From: Pseudidiomarina woesei
Lineage (GTDB): Bacteria > Pseudomonadota > Gammaproteobacteria > Enterobacterales > Alteromonadaceae
Direction: 5' to 3'
DNA length: 64,000 bases
NCBI RefSeq assembly: GCF_001418345.1
Contig: NZ_LIPW01000001.1
Coordinates: forward strand, 470,429-534,428
Below are positions 28,559 through 38,811 of the stretch, one piece after another (position 1 is the first letter of the stretch; every line of letters begins with the position of its first letter). The notes under the pieces were generated by a model that did not search any database, was not told the origin of the DNA, and saw nothing but the letters and a program-made list of their open reading frames with translations. The position numbers and the translations under genes are program-made.

Positions 28559-29176
28559 ATGCGTATTACTGCAAACCAAATTGATCAGCTTGATTTCGCC
28601 AAAACCGATGGCATGTTACCCGCTATTGTACAACACGCGTATAGCGGCGAAATTCTTATGCAAGGGTTTATGAATGACGAAGCCTTAGCACAGACGTTTA
28701 ACAGCAACAACGTGACGTTTTTTAGTCGCAGCAAACAACGACTTTGGTGCAAAGGCGAAAGCTCTGGTCATACTCTTGAACTCATTAGCGTGCACACAGA
28801 CTGCGATCGTGACAGCCTGCTGGTACTTGCCCTACCCAATGGCCCAACGTGCCACCTCGGCACGCGTAGCTGCTTTACTGACGATCAAGCCGTGCCCATG
28901 TTGCAAAAGCTCAATGACATTATTGAATCACGCAAAGGGGCGCCGGTAGACTCCAGCTATACCGCAAGCTTATTTGCTCAAGGCATTAAACGTGCAGCGC
29001 AAAAGGTTGGCGAAGAAGGTGTAGAAGTGGCCCTCGCCGCCGTAGCCGGCGACGACAACGAGCTACTTAACGAAAGTGCCGACTTGCTCTACCACTTGTT
29101 GGTGGTGCTAGCAGCACGCGACTGTTCACTTAACGATGTGCTAGCTGTGCTTGCTCAGCGTCATAACGGCGGCTAA
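28559..29176 (+). CDS. hisI: Bifunctional phosphoribosyl-AMP cyclohydrolase / phosphoribosyl-ATP pyrophosphatase HisIE
   Basis: 205 residues. The cyclohydrolase part (1-115) carries SRSKQRLWCKGESSG, HTDCDRDSLL and CHLGTRSCF with the Zn cysteines. The pyrophosphatase part (about 118-205) carries KVGEEGVEVALAA and ESADLLYHLLV. Catalyses steps 2 and 3. Last gene of the operon; its 3' end overlaps norM on the other strand by 47 nt. Confidence 0.96.
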   Translation: MRITANQIDQLDFAKTDGMLPAIVQHAYSGEILMQGFMNDEALAQTFNSNNVTFFSRSKQRLWCKGESSGHTLELISVHTDCDRDSLLVLALPNGPTCHLGTRSCFTDDQAVPMLQKLNDIIESRKGAPVDSSYTASLFAQGIKRAAQKVGEEGVEVALAAVAGDDNELLNESADLLYHLLVVLAARDCSLNDVLAVLAQRHNGG

Positions 29177-30509
29177 CGACGCGCAAGCGCCAAGTGAGCA
29201 ACACCGCCGCCACGCTCAAGCCCGAGATAAAACCAATCCACATGCCGGCGGCACCAATCGCCGGCACTATCCAGTCGGTTAGTGACAGCAAAATACCTAA
29301 GGTTAAACCAAACGGCCAGTACGACAAGAACGTAATAAACATAACCACCTTGGTGTCTTTGTAACCGCGCAAGGTACCAATAGCAATGGCTTGAAAGGTA
29401 TCGGAAATAGTAAAAATGGCAGCGAGGCCCATCAAGGTTGCAGCTAACTGAATAACAGCTTGGTCTTCGGTATAAATGCCCGCCAACCAGGCGCCCGCTA
29501 AATACATAATCAAGCCGTTAATTGCCGCAAACGTTGTACCGTATAAAGTTGCAAGCTTATGGCTTAACATCGCATTCGCTGGGTTGCCCGCCCCAAGCGC
29601 AAAACCAACACGCAATGTAACTGCCATCGATAAACTTAACGGAACCATGTAAACCAGCGACGAAATATTTAATGCAATTTGATGGCTAGCAACTACCGTA
29701 GCCCCCAGTGGTGCAATAACTAAAGCGGCTGCAGCGAACAAGCTCACCTCAAAAAACATTGACGTGGCAATAGGAAAACCAATACGTACGATATACCAAA
29801 TGTCGTCCCAGTTGGGTGCATGAAACTGACCAAACACACGCATTTTCTTAAAGCGCTTGGCAACAATAGAATAGACCAGCATACCTAGTGCCATAACCCA
29901 CAATACAATTGCGGTGGCCAAGCCACAGCCTGCCCCACCTAGAGCTGGCATTCCAAACTCGCCATAGATAAAAATGTAGTTCACAGGTATGTTAACAATT
30001 AACCCTAAAATACCAATCACCAACGACGGAACGGTATGTGATAGCCCTTCACAGAAGTTACGCAGTACCATGTAGAGCACTAAAGCAGGTATACCAAAGC
30101 TAATATAAAACAAATAATCGAGGGTAATTTGGCGAAACTCGGCTTCTACCGTCATAGCATTCAAGATGAGCGGCGCACATAGTATGACCGCAAAGCACAA
30201 TAATCCTGCTGCTAACGCGGCATATAAGCCTTGTTGCACCATATTACTAATTTTGTGGTGCTTACCGGCGCCATCAAAATGCGAAATAATCGGTGCGAGT
30301 GCAAGTGCCAAACCCATAATAATTAGCGTTGAAGGCACCCAAATACTGCCCCCCACCGAAACTGCAGCCAAATCAGTGGCACTAACTCGCCCTGCCATTA
30401 GCGTATCGACAACGCTCATAAGCATTTGCGTAAGTTGCGCGATTAATATCGGCCCGGTAAGCCGCGCTAGCTTCACCGATTCGGTCCACCAATGATTGGC
30501 TTGTTGCAC
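29130..30509 (-). CDS. norM: MATE family Na+/H+-coupled multidrug transporter NorM
   Basis: 459 residues, twelve hydrophobic segments. PILIAQLTQMLMSVVDTLMAGR at TM1 and the pseudo-repeat ATSMFFEVSLF at TM7 mark the two halves of the MATE fold; NYIFIYG and LRGYKDTKVVMFITF fit NorM. Exports cationic drugs using Na+ or H+. GTG start at 30509 with GGAG eight bases upstream. It follows the cysteine desulfurase-like gene by 5 nt, so they are probably one operon. Confidence 0.9.
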   Translation of the reverse strand: MQQANHWWTESVKLARLTGPILIAQLTQMLMSVVDTLMAGRVSATDLAAVSVGGSIWVPSTLIIMGLALALAPIISHFDGAGKHHKISNMVQQGLYAALAAGLLCFAVILCAPLILNAMTVEAEFRQITLDYLFYISFGIPALVLYMVLRNFCEGLSHTVPSLVIGILGLIVNIPVNYIFIYGEFGMPALGGAGCGLATAIVLWVMALGMLVYSIVAKRFKKMRVFGQFHAPNWDDIWYIVRIGFPIATSMFFEVSLFAAAALVIAPLGATVVASHQIALNISSLVYMVPLSLSMAVTLRVGFALGAGNPANAMLSHKLATLYGTTFAAINGLIMYLAGAWLAGIYTEDQAVIQLAATLMGLAAIFTISDTFQAIAIGTLRGYKDTKVVMFITFLSYWPFGLTLGILLSLTDWIVPAIGAAGMWIGFISGLSVAAVLLTWRLRVVSRRYDAEQAQLAHR

Positions 30510-30514
30510 GTCTG

Positions 30515-31708
30515 CTACTCCAAGGCTGAAAAAATATCCCAGCCAGCATCCAATGTAGAAAAGAAACGAGAAATATCTGCGGCGCTATTATACGCGCCAA
30601 ATGACACTCTGACGACCGCCGGTAGCTGCCATTGTTGCAATAATAGTTGTGCACAGTGATGCCCAGCGCGCACCGCAATGTCATGTTGATCAAGCCAGAT
30701 TGCAATATCAAACGCCTGCCACTCTAGGCTATAAAAAGCCACGGTCGGCGTGGTGTGCTCACCCGCCGGCAACAGAGTTAGCCACGGCCGCTGCGACAAT
30801 TGCTCTACAAATTGCGCGCGTAATTGAGCCAAGTGTTGGTGTGGTTGCTGCTTGGTTAGCCAATCAATGGCAGTTGCACCGGCTACTGCTGCAGCCGTAT
30901 TTGGGCTACCGGCTTCAAATTTATGAATGCTCGGTACCCACTGAGCGCGGCGCGGCGAAACTTCCTGAACAATACCGCCACCCACTAGAAATGGTTGCAT
31001 TCGTGGCCATAATTCAGGGTGCAAATACAATGGCGCGCAGCCAGTCACACCATAAACTTTGTGCATACTAAACACCAATGCATCGCAGTGTAACTCATTC
31101 ACATTGATAGGCACGTGCGCTGCGGCTTGGGCCGCATCAACAACGGTTATCGCTCCTTGCGCCTTGGCAGCTGCTAACAAGGGTTGAATATCAAACACTG
31201 CTCCAGTGACGTTGCTTGCCGCAGTTATGCTGACGACCTTGGTACGTGCATTAAGTAATGTGCGCCAGTCGCCAAGTTTGCCGCTGTGCTGATCAATTGA
31301 AATAAACTGCAAATGCAAATTGTAACGCTTAGCTAAACGTTGCCAGGGTAAAATATTGGCATGATGCTCCGCATAGCTTAATAGCACTTCGTCGCCAGGT
31401 TGCCAGTCAATTGGCAACTGCTCGGCAAGACCATTGAGCGCCGCTGTGGTTGAGCTGATTAACGCGATATTTTCAGCATCAGCACCCACATACTCAGCAA
31501 ATACATTGCGCGCGTTTTCTAACGCGGCGGTTGCTGCGCGCCCTAAACGATGGCTCGCGCGGTGAACGTTAGCGTGCTGGTGACGGTAATAATGACTATA
31601 CGCCTCTAGCACAGGCGTTGGCACCTGGCAGGTGGCTGCGCTATCAAGGTACATAAGCTCTGACTGTGGCGTCAGAAATTCGAAGTCATGATCACGAGGT
31701 TTCGCCAT
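30515..31708 (-). CDS. Group II cysteine desulfurase-like aminotransferase (CsdA/SufS family)
   Basis: 397 residues. YLDSAATCQVP, HANVHRASHRLGRAAT, SYAEHHANILPWQ, VVDAAQAAAHVPI, PLP Lys in FSMHKVYGVTG, FEAGSPNTAAAVA, and the catalytic Cys in RAGHHCAQ are all present. This is the SufS/CsdA pattern; CsdA takes sulfur from cysteine and hands it to CsdE. No csdE or suf gene is next to it; it lies between norM and a hydrolase. Function as a desulfurase is likely but selenocysteine lyase or sulfinate desulfinase activity cannot be excluded. Confidence 0.85.
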   Translation of the reverse strand: MAKPRDHDFEFLTPQSELMYLDSAATCQVPTPVLEAYSHYYRHQHANVHRASHRLGRAATAALENARNVFAEYVGADAENIALISSTTAALNGLAEQLPIDWQPGDEVLLSYAEHHANILPWQRLAKRYNLHLQFISIDQHSGKLGDWRTLLNARTKVVSITAASNVTGAVFDIQPLLAAAKAQGAITVVDAAQAAAHVPINVNELHCDALVFSMHKVYGVTGCAPLYLHPELWPRMQPFLVGGGIVQEVSPRRAQWVPSIHKFEAGSPNTAAAVAGATAIDWLTKQQPHQHLAQLRAQFVEQLSQRPWLTLLPAGEHTTPTVAFYSLEWQAFDIAIWLDQHDIAVRAGHHCAQLLLQQWQLPAVVRVSFGAYNSAADISRFFSTLDAGWDIFSALE

Positions 31709-31710
31709 AA

Positions 31711-32508
31711 TTAACTCACCAACTGGTGCTCTAAAAACTCAACAATTGCTTGGTTAACGTCATTGGCATGGGTAATTGGCCCCATATGGCCTGCCTGAAT
31801 AGTTTGGGTTTGCACATCCGGCAGCACTTGTAATAAATGATGCGCCACACAGCGCGCGCTTTCTTGGGTGTACTGCCCTTGCAGTAACAACACTGGCACC
31901 TGCACATGGCGATAGTCAGCTAGCTTATGTGGCTCGCCCATTAACGCGGCAAAGTCCATGGTTACCTTTTTTGCCTGTAAGGTCATACCTTGGCGCATAC
32001 GCTCGGGTAAAGCGTCAAAAAATCCCGGTTTATTCCAGTAATCTACAAACCCACGCGTGGCGGCCGTTTGGTCAGTCTGATACATTTGCGCCGCTATGGT
32101 TTCAATTTCTTGTCGAGCCGGTTCATTCGCCGTTAACACATGAAACGCTACCGGTTCATAAACAACAAGTTGGCGCACAGCGACTGGTTGCTCCAGAGCT
32201 AGTTTAAGCGCTAAGGCACCGCCGTACGAATGCCCAATTAAAGTAATTGGCTGCTGCCAGCCAGCGGCTTTAATCGCCTCTAAAATACGTGGCAACTCAT
32301 CTGCGAAACGAAAGGCCTCGGGTTCAATATCTTGCACCGCAGGTGCCTTTCCATAGCCGAGCAAATCAATTGCTAATATATCGTAGTCAGCTTGCAGCTG
32401 CTGAATAAGCGCGCGCCATTGCCCACTGTTGCTTTGCGAACTGTGCAGCAGCAACATGGGCGCTTTACCTGCCGTTCCAAAACGATGCACGCCGGGCATT
32501 GCCATCAT
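31711..32508 (-). CDS. Alpha/beta hydrolase
   Basis: 265 residues. LLLHSSQSNSGQW, LAIDLLGYGKAP, nucleophile elbow LIGHSYGGALAL, a VPVLLLQGQYT strand before the acid, and QAGHMGPITH with the catalytic His. General esterase/lipase-like member; substrate unknown. Its ATG overlaps the MAPEG stop by 4 nt and it precedes the desulfurase-like gene by 2 nt, forming a four-gene operon MAPEG-hydrolase-csdA-like-norM. Confidence 0.8.
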   Translation of the reverse strand: MMAMPGVHRFGTAGKAPMLLLHSSQSNSGQWRALIQQLQADYDILAIDLLGYGKAPAVQDIEPEAFRFADELPRILEAIKAAGWQQPITLIGHSYGGALALKLALEQPVAVRQLVVYEPVAFHVLTANEPARQEIETIAAQMYQTDQTAATRGFVDYWNKPGFFDALPERMRQGMTLQAKKVTMDFAALMGEPHKLADYRHVQVPVLLLQGQYTQESARCVAHHLLQVLPDVQTQTIQAGHMGPITHANDVNQAIVEFLEHQLVS

Positions 32509-32909
32509 AGTACGCCACCAATAAAGGCGCCGATTAAGTAGCCTGCTTGCATAAGTAACACGCTAAAGGTTCCTAGAACGCCGACTGTGCGTGCCCACGA
32601 AGGACCAACACTCATGGTCAAACCTAAAGCATGGCAAATACGCGCTACAAACAAAACACCGCCCAAAACGTATAGCAGTGTACTTGCGGCACCGTGCCAT
32701 TCCATGAGTACCAAGAGCACTAATGACAACGGAACATATTCAGCAAAGTTACCGTGAATTCGAACGGCTACCTTCAGGTCTTGCGAGTCACCGGTGCCAA
32801 TACCTACACGGTCACGCCAGCGTAGGCGAATAATATTCACCGAAAGCGCAAAATACAAAAGCGTTAGTAAGCCAGCAAACAACATGGTAATCGGTAAGTT
32901 TAAATCCAT
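32505..32909 (-). CDS. MAPEG family membrane protein
   Basis: 134 residues, four membrane helices. LRWRDRVGIGTGDSQDL, RIHGNFAEYVPLSLVLLVLME and ARICHALGL are the MAPEG (microsomal glutathione S-transferase-like) signatures, similar to YecN. Likely an integral membrane glutathione transferase or peroxidase; no activity is proven for this subgroup. First gene of the operon with the hydrolase. Confidence 0.88.
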   Translation of the reverse strand: MDLNLPITMLFAGLLTLLYFALSVNIIRLRWRDRVGIGTGDSQDLKVAVRIHGNFAEYVPLSLVLLVLMEWHGAASTLLYVLGGVLFVARICHALGLTMSVGPSWARTVGVLGTFSVLLMQAGYLIGAFIGGVL

Positions 32910-32963
32910 GGTGCGAATCCTTTTTTTTCGTTATTCGTTATAAGTTATTCGTTAGTTGCATAC

Positions 32964-32990
32964 AAAAAAACCCACGCAAGGTGGGTTTTT
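32964..32990. terminator. Terminator after adk
   Basis: AAAAACCCACGCAAGGTGGG then TTTTT: stem of eight or more pairs with A/T runs on both sides. On the minus strand it ends adk transcription and insulates the MAPEG operon, whose start is at 32909. Just beyond, at 32929-32959, TTATTCGTTA-like units repeat three times. Confidence 0.85.
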
Positions 32991-33012
32991 GAATTTGGTT
33001 TGCGCGTGTTGA

Positions 33013-33783
<771 letters not shown>

Positions 33784-35664
33784 TTAGGTTAAATCGAGCA
33801 TTAATTTGTTCAAACGTGCGACAAATTTAGCCGGATCTTTCAAGCTACCACGCTCAGCTAACGTGGCTTGATCAAGCAACACGTTCGCCCACTCGCTAAA
33901 GCGCTTGTCGTCGTCCATGGCCACAATGCGTTGCACCAAGGTATGCTCTGGGTTCACCTCAAAAATATACTTGGTCTCGGGCACTTTCTGACCAGCAGCT
34001 TCCATGAGCTTGGCCATTTGCGTACTCATGTCGTTCTCGTCCGTAACAATACATGCTGGCGAGTCGGTCAAACGGTGCGTCACACGCACTGATTTCACCT
34101 TGTCACCCAAGGCTTCTTCAAAGCGTTTTAACGGCTTCTTGAAAGCTTTTTCGGCTTTTTCGTGCTCTTTTTTGGTCTCGGCATCATCTAACTCGCCAAG
34201 ATCTAAGTCACCACGCGTTACCGACTGGAACGGCTTCTCTTTGTACTCGGTTAAATGGCTCATCAACCATTCGTCAATGCGCTCAGACAGCAACAATACT
34301 TCAATGCCCTTTTTGCGGAAGATTTCTAACGCAGGGTTATCACGAGCAGCTTCATAGCTGTCGGCAACAATGTAGTAGATCTTGTCTTGCTTCTTCGGCA
34401 TGCGCTCAATGTAGGCATCCAAGCTCACCTTCGCTTCGCTGGTGTCTTCATAGGTTGAAGCAAAGCGTAACAAACCAGCAATGGTTTCTTGGTTAGCGTG
34501 GTCTTCCGCTGGGCCTTCTTTTAATACGGCACCAAAAGTATTCCAAAACTCTTGGTATTTCTCAGCATCGTCTTTCGCTAACTTGCTAAGCATGCTTAAG
34601 ATTTTCTTGGTGCTACCATTGCGCATTGAACGCGTGATCTTGTTGTCTTGCAGAATTTCGCGCGACACGTTTAATGGTAAATCAGCCGAATCCATCAAGC
34701 CGCGCACAAAACGCAAGTACGTTGGCATAAGTTGCGTGGCGTCATCCATAATAAATACGCGTTTAACGTACAGTTTAATGCCATGCTGATTGTCACGGTT
34801 CCATAAATCCCACGGCGCGCGTTTTGGAACATAAAGCAAGCTAGTGTACTCCGAGGTACCTTCAACTTTATTGTGGCTCCATAGCAAAGGCTCATCAAAG
34901 TCATGGGCTACGGTTTTGTAGAACTCTTTGTATTCGTCGTCAGAAATTTCAGACTTTTCACGTGTCCACAACGCCTGACCAGAGTTAACCGCTTCCCAGC
35001 CATCTTGCTTATTGTCGTCATCACGCTTTGGCATTTGTACCGGAATACTTAAATGGTCTGAGTATTTGGTAATAATGCTCTTTAACCGCCACTCGTCTAA
35101 ATATTCGGCAGCATCTTCACGTAGCTTAAGCACGATGTCGGTACCGCGTTTGGCTTTTTCGATGTCTTTAAGCTCGTACTCGCCTTCACCGCGAGAGAAC
35201 CATTCAACGGCTTCGCTAGCGCCCGCAGCGCGAGTGCGTACAGTAACCGTTTCGGCCACAATAAATGCCGAGTAAAAACCAACACCAAACTGGCCAATTA
35301 AGCGGCTATCTTTGGCTTGGTCGCCAGACAGTTGGCTAAAGAAATCGGCGGTGCCCGACTTGGCAATGGTGCCTAAGTTGGTCATGACTTCGTCACGCGT
35401 CATACCAATACCGTTGTCGCTAATGGTAATGGTACCGGCGTCTTTGTCGGCACTAACACGAACATAAAGCTCGGCGTCATCGGCCAATAAGCTGCTGTCA
35501 CTTAACGCTTTAAAACGTAGCTTGTCGGCAGCATCCGATGCGTTCGATACTAGCTCGCGCAGAAAGATTTCTTTATTGGAATAAAGTGAATGAATCATCA
35601 AATGAAGCAATTGCTTCACTTCGGTTTGAAAACCATGGGTTTCTGCTTGACGGGTCTCCGCCAT
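33784..35664 (-). CDS. htpG: Chaperone HtpG (Hsp90)
   Basis: 626 residues (E. coli 624). GHKL ATPase domain: [38 protein letters not shown] and [11 protein letters not shown]; then the middle domain ([29 protein letters not shown]) and a C-terminal dimerisation region. ATP-driven folding chaperone. AGGAG seven bases before the ATG, and a sigma-32-type promoter at 35725-35752. Confidence 0.97.
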   Translation of the reverse strand: MAETRQAETHGFQTEVKQLLHLMIHSLYSNKEIFLRELVSNASDAADKLRFKALSDSSLLADDAELYVRVSADKDAGTITISDNGIGMTRDEVMTNLGTIAKSGTADFFSQLSGDQAKDSRLIGQFGVGFYSAFIVAETVTVRTRAAGASEAVEWFSRGEGEYELKDIEKAKRGTDIVLKLREDAAEYLDEWRLKSIITKYSDHLSIPVQMPKRDDDNKQDGWEAVNSGQALWTREKSEISDDEYKEFYKTVAHDFDEPLLWSHNKVEGTSEYTSLLYVPKRAPWDLWNRDNQHGIKLYVKRVFIMDDATQLMPTYLRFVRGLMDSADLPLNVSREILQDNKITRSMRNGSTKKILSMLSKLAKDDAEKYQEFWNTFGAVLKEGPAEDHANQETIAGLLRFASTYEDTSEAKVSLDAYIERMPKKQDKIYYIVADSYEAARDNPALEIFRKKGIEVLLLSERIDEWLMSHLTEYKEKPFQSVTRGDLDLGELDDAETKKEHEKAEKAFKKPLKRFEEALGDKVKSVRVTHRLTDSPACIVTDENDMSTQMAKLMEAAGQKVPETKYIFEVNPEHTLVQRIVAMDDDKRFSEWANVLLDQATLAERGSLKDPAKFVARLNKLMLDLT

Positions 35665-35724
35665 AGTGATTTCTCCTACACTATTGTGGTTATGACTCAG
35701 TAAGTGAATCTTGGTCTAGAAGAA

Positions 35725-35752
35725 AGATGGGGATGGCGCTTGGCTTTTCAAG
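35725..35752 (-). promoter_or_regulatory. Sigma-32 (heat-shock) promoter of htpG
   Basis: On the minus strand CTTGAAA, 13-nt spacer, CCCCATCT matches the RpoH consensus CTTGAAA-N11-16-CCCCATnT. Position about 60 nt before the htpG ATG. The -35 lies in the loop side of an inverted repeat (GGCGCTTG ... CAAGCGCC, 35735-35756). Confidence 0.8.
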
Positions 35753-35775
35753 CGCCTTTTGTGCAATTTCTGTGA

Positions 35776-36384
35776 TTAGTTATGGTCAATAACCTTACGC
35801 CCACTAAAGGCATGCCCTAAGGTCGCTTGATCAACGTATTCCAACTCACCGCCTACTGGCACGCCATGCGCAATACGCGAGGTGCGAATGTGACGGCTAC
35901 GGGCCAAATCAGCAATAAAATGCGCCGTTGCCTCGCCTTCCACCGTCGGGTTGGTTGCCAAGATAATTTCTTCGATATTTTCTTGGCTTAAGCGCTTGGC
36001 TAGCACATCAAGGCCGATATCTTCAGGGCCAATGCCGTCTAATGGCGATAAATGACCCATTAATACAAAATAGCAGCCTTGGTATTGGCCGGTTTGCTCA
36101 ATGGCAAGCACGTCTGCCGGTGTTTCGACAATACACAGCAAGCCACTTTGACGACGCTTATCGCTGGAACAAATGGCACAAATTTCGTCTTCAGTTAAGG
36201 TACGGCACTGGCTACAGTGCCCTACTTTCTCAACGGCTTCTTGCAGCGCCCGCGCCAATCGTAAAGCGCCATCGCGCTGTCGCTCTAACAGCTGAAACGT
36301 CATACGTTGGGCACTCTTTGGCCCAACCCCTGGCAACAGGCGCAGCGCTTCCACCAATTCTTGTATTGCTGGGCTAAGTCGCAT
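35776..36384 (-). CDS. recR: Recombination protein RecR
   Basis: 202 residues. Helix-hairpin-helix ([15 protein letters not shown]), zinc finger [16 protein letters not shown], and Toprim domain with [16 protein letters not shown] and the [12 protein letters not shown] loop. Works with RecF/RecO to load RecA at gaps. Lies 13 nt after ybaB, the usual dnaX-ybaB-recR order. Confidence 0.96.
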   Translation of the reverse strand: MRLSPAIQELVEALRLLPGVGPKSAQRMTFQLLERQRDGALRLARALQEAVEKVGHCSQCRTLTEDEICAICSSDKRRQSGLLCIVETPADVLAIEQTGQYQGCYFVLMGHLSPLDGIGPEDIGLDVLAKRLSQENIEEIILATNPTVEGEATAHFIADLARSRHIRTSRIAHGVPVGGELEYVDQATLGHAFSGRKVIDHN

Positions 36385-36397
36385 GGTCAGAGCCTAA

Positions 36398-36730
36398 TTA
36401 AAACGGCATTTTAAAGCCTGGTGGTAAGTTCATACCACCAGTGACTTCGGCCATTTTGTCTTTGCTCGTTTGCTCAACACGGCGCACAGCATCGTTAATC
36501 GCAGCGGCAACCAGGTCTTCAATCATTTCGCTGTCGTCGTCTTCAAACAGGCTTGGGTCAATGCTGACGCGACGTACGTTGTGGTTACCCATCATGGTTA
36601 CTTTGACCATGCCAGCGCCGGCTTCGCCAGTCACTTCTAAGTTCGCAATTTCCGCTTGCGCTTTTTGCATACGCTCTTGCATCTGCTGCGCTTGCTTCAT
36701 CATATTGCCTAAACCACCACCTTTAAACAT
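36398..36730 (-). CDS. ybaB: YbaB/EbfC nucleoid-associated protein
   Basis: 110 residues. [22 protein letters not shown] start, [17 protein letters not shown], and the C-terminal [13 protein letters not shown] are standard. Dimeric DNA-binding protein. Between dnaX and recR, probably cotranscribed with both. Confidence 0.95.
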   Translation of the reverse strand: MFKGGGLGNMMKQAQQMQERMQKAQAEIANLEVTGEAGAGMVKVTMMGNHNVRRVSIDPSLFEDDDSEMIEDLVAAAINDAVRRVEQTSKDKMAEVTGGMNLPPGFKMPF

Positions 36731-36759
36731 AACAACCTCTATTCTTCAAATTTGGAAAA

Positions 36760-38763
36760 TTAATCGGGTTTTACTGAGTCTGCTGTCAACGTTGCACCAA
36801 ACTCACTGGCTAATTGTTGTGCTAACGGGTCCTCCGCTAGCGTTTGTTTTGCTGCTTCTAGGCGAAGAGCATTAATTTGTTGCTGAATTTCAACTGGGGT
36901 TGCTGCTTCTGCATCGCCAACTAAAACATCGTGCAGTTGAATATCAAACTGCTCAACCATAGCCTCTTTAATGGTGACGACCGCGCCGTCATTCAACAGG
37001 TACGCCCAATTTCTTCGCACCATCAATACATTTTTATCACCATGCTGCGTAAATACGCTATTGCGCGCTAACTGCCGGGTTAAACCATGTAAATCAAGCT
37101 CATCAATCATGGCTGCCCACTGGTCTACTTCTGCGGCGCGCTTTGTTGTTGCTGATATTTCTGCTTGCGCCTGGGTTACAGGTGCCTGCAAGCCGTTTTC
37201 CGAAGCTGGCTGCGGCGCTGAAGGCTCATGGTTCGGCGCTGAGGGCTCATTGTTCGGCGCTGAGGGCTCATTGTTCGGCGCTGAGGGCTCTTGCTCCGCG
37301 GGAGCCGCTACTTCAGGATTTTTTTTTTGCGCTAAGGCTTGGCGTGTTGCCAACAACGCCTGCAAGTCATTTGCCGGTGCAGGCACCGCCTGCTGCTCAG
37401 GTTCTTGTTCTGGCTCTGGCTCAAAGTGCGCTTCGGGTTCCGGTTGTATGTCCGGTTCCTGAGCAATGGTTGGCTCGCCATCGTATTGCGCTGATTGAGC
37501 TGCGTCGGCCTGCTCCGCAGATACGTTTGGCTGTGCTGAAGTCTGGTCTTGCTTAACTGAAGCCTGCTGTTGCGCTTGAACCTGTTCACTGGTTGTTTGC
37601 GTTAGCTTCGATGGCGGTGGCGCGGCTGCAACCGTTTTTGTCTGCGTGACGGTTTCGGCACTAGTTTCGACAACTTCCAAGTATTCTGGGCGAAATGCCA
37701 TTAACCGCAACAATGTCATTTCAACACCGCTACGCACATCGCTGGCATAATTTAAGTCACGACGCCCCTGCACCAAAATGTCGTAAAACACATGCAGTAA
37801 CTCAGCCGGCAGTTGCTGGGCTAAATGTTGGGCACTTGCCTCTAAACCGGTTGCTTGGGCCGTGCTCGGTACCGCCTGAAATAAAGCCAGTTGGTGAATT
37901 AAATTTTGTAACTCAGGAACTAAGCCACTTAAGTCAGGTACTTGACTTGCCACGGTGTCCAGAGTTTGCAACATGGCTTCCGCATCACCTGCAAGAACTT
38001 GCTGTAATAGGTTCACTAACTGAAAGCTTGGCACGCTACCTAGCATTTGCTGAACGCCGACCATGGTCACTGAATGGTCGCCTTGCGCAATAGCTTGGTC
38101 GGTCAAACTAAGCGCATCACGCAAACTGCCTTGGGCCGCTTTAGCAAGCGCCTGCACAGCGGGTTCTTCAAAAGTGATATTTTCCGCTGTTAATACCTGC
38201 TGCAAATGGCCGCTAATTTCATCTCGCGACAAGGCTTTTAAATTAAACTGTAAACAACGTGACAACACCGTAATCGGTAGTTTTTGTGGATCTGTAGTCG
38301 CTAGCAGGAATTTAACGTGCTCTGGCGGTTCTTCTAACGTTTTAAGTAACGCGTTAAAACTGTGACGAGACAACATGTGCACTTCGTCTATTAGATAGAC
38401 CTTGTAACGCCCTTGGGTTGGCGCATATTGCACGTTATCAAGTAGTTCGCGGGTATCTTCAACTTTGGTGCGTGACGCTGCATCTATTTCTAAAAGATCA
38501 ACAAAGCGGCCTTGATCAATCGCCACACAAGCGGCGCATTCACCACACGGCTCTGCGGTAACACCTTGTTCGCAATTGAGGCTTTTGGCTAGAATACGGG
38601 CAATGGTGGTTTTACCCACACCGCGAGTACCGGTTAGTAGCCAAGCATGGTGCAAACGACCGGTTTGCAGCGCATTAAATAACGGCCGCAAAACGTGTTG
38701 TTGACCAACCACTTCACCAAAGTTTCGTGGCCGCCATTTACGTGCAAGTACTTGATAGCTCAT
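36760..38763 (-). CDS. dnaX: DNA polymerase III subunits tau and gamma (DnaX)
   Basis: 667 residues from the ATG at 38763 (MSYQVLARKWRP); a TTG two codons upstream is less likely. Walker A GTRGVGKTTIAR, Zn module CEQGVTAEPCGECAAC, VYLIDEVHMLS and sensor-1 TTDPQKLP form the clamp-loader ATPase (1-370). A Pro/Gln/Glu-rich linker (about 375-520) has tandem EPSAPNN units; the C-terminal tau domain (from about 540) binds polymerase and DnaB. An A10 tract at 37319-37328 (codons 479-482) could yield a 483-residue gamma: a -1 slip gives KKKS then TGA. Confidence 0.95.
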   Translation of the reverse strand: MSYQVLARKWRPRNFGEVVGQQHVLRPLFNALQTGRLHHAWLLTGTRGVGKTTIARILAKSLNCEQGVTAEPCGECAACVAIDQGRFVDLLEIDAASRTKVEDTRELLDNVQYAPTQGRYKVYLIDEVHMLSRHSFNALLKTLEEPPEHVKFLLATTDPQKLPITVLSRCLQFNLKALSRDEISGHLQQVLTAENITFEEPAVQALAKAAQGSLRDALSLTDQAIAQGDHSVTMVGVQQMLGSVPSFQLVNLLQQVLAGDAEAMLQTLDTVASQVPDLSGLVPELQNLIHQLALFQAVPSTAQATGLEASAQHLAQQLPAELLHVFYDILVQGRRDLNYASDVRSGVEMTLLRLMAFRPEYLEVVETSAETVTQTKTVAAAPPPSKLTQTTSEQVQAQQQASVKQDQTSAQPNVSAEQADAAQSAQYDGEPTIAQEPDIQPEPEAHFEPEPEQEPEQQAVPAPANDLQALLATRQALAQKKNPEVAAPAEQEPSAPNNEPSAPNNEPSAPNHEPSAPQPASENGLQAPVTQAQAEISATTKRAAEVDQWAAMIDELDLHGLTRQLARNSVFTQHGDKNVLMVRRNWAYLLNDGAVVTIKEAMVEQFDIQLHDVLVGDAEAATPVEIQQQINALRLEAAKQTLAEDPLAQQLASEFGATLTADSVKPD
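37211..37290. repeat. 21-bp tandem repeat inside dnaX
   Basis: Three to four direct copies of a 21-bp unit containing GGCTCATTGTTCGGCGCTGA encode (EPSAPNN) repeats in the tau linker. Copy number likely varies between strains through replication slippage, with little effect on a flexible linker. Confidence 0.8.
37293..37328 (-). promoter_or_regulatory. Candidate slippage/frameshift signal in dnaX
   Basis: In the mRNA, C followed by ten A (37319-37328) is followed 13 nt later by the hairpin GCTCC CGC GGAGC (37293-37305). A -1 shift or one extra A leads to a TGA two codons on. Comparable signals generate gamma in E. coli (ribosomal) and Thermus (transcriptional). Confidence 0.65.
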
Positions 38764-38811
38764 TGCCAATATCTTCTTTATCGGTCTGTTTTATTAAGGT
38801 GTTAACTTACC

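Noticed and set aside
32929-32959. TTATTCGTTA units as part of the dispersed repeat family
   Set aside because: They lack the ATATTAG unit and the CGCTCTTG end; treated as a local direct repeat only.
37319-37328. A10/T10 run as a sequencing error breaking dnaX
   Set aside because: The frame is intact on both sides and gives a full-length tau; the run is better read as a slippage signal.
37143-37556. Open frames antisense to dnaX, rich in Ala, Gly and Leu
   Set aside because: They mirror the repetitive linker of dnaX and have no ribosome site or family pattern.
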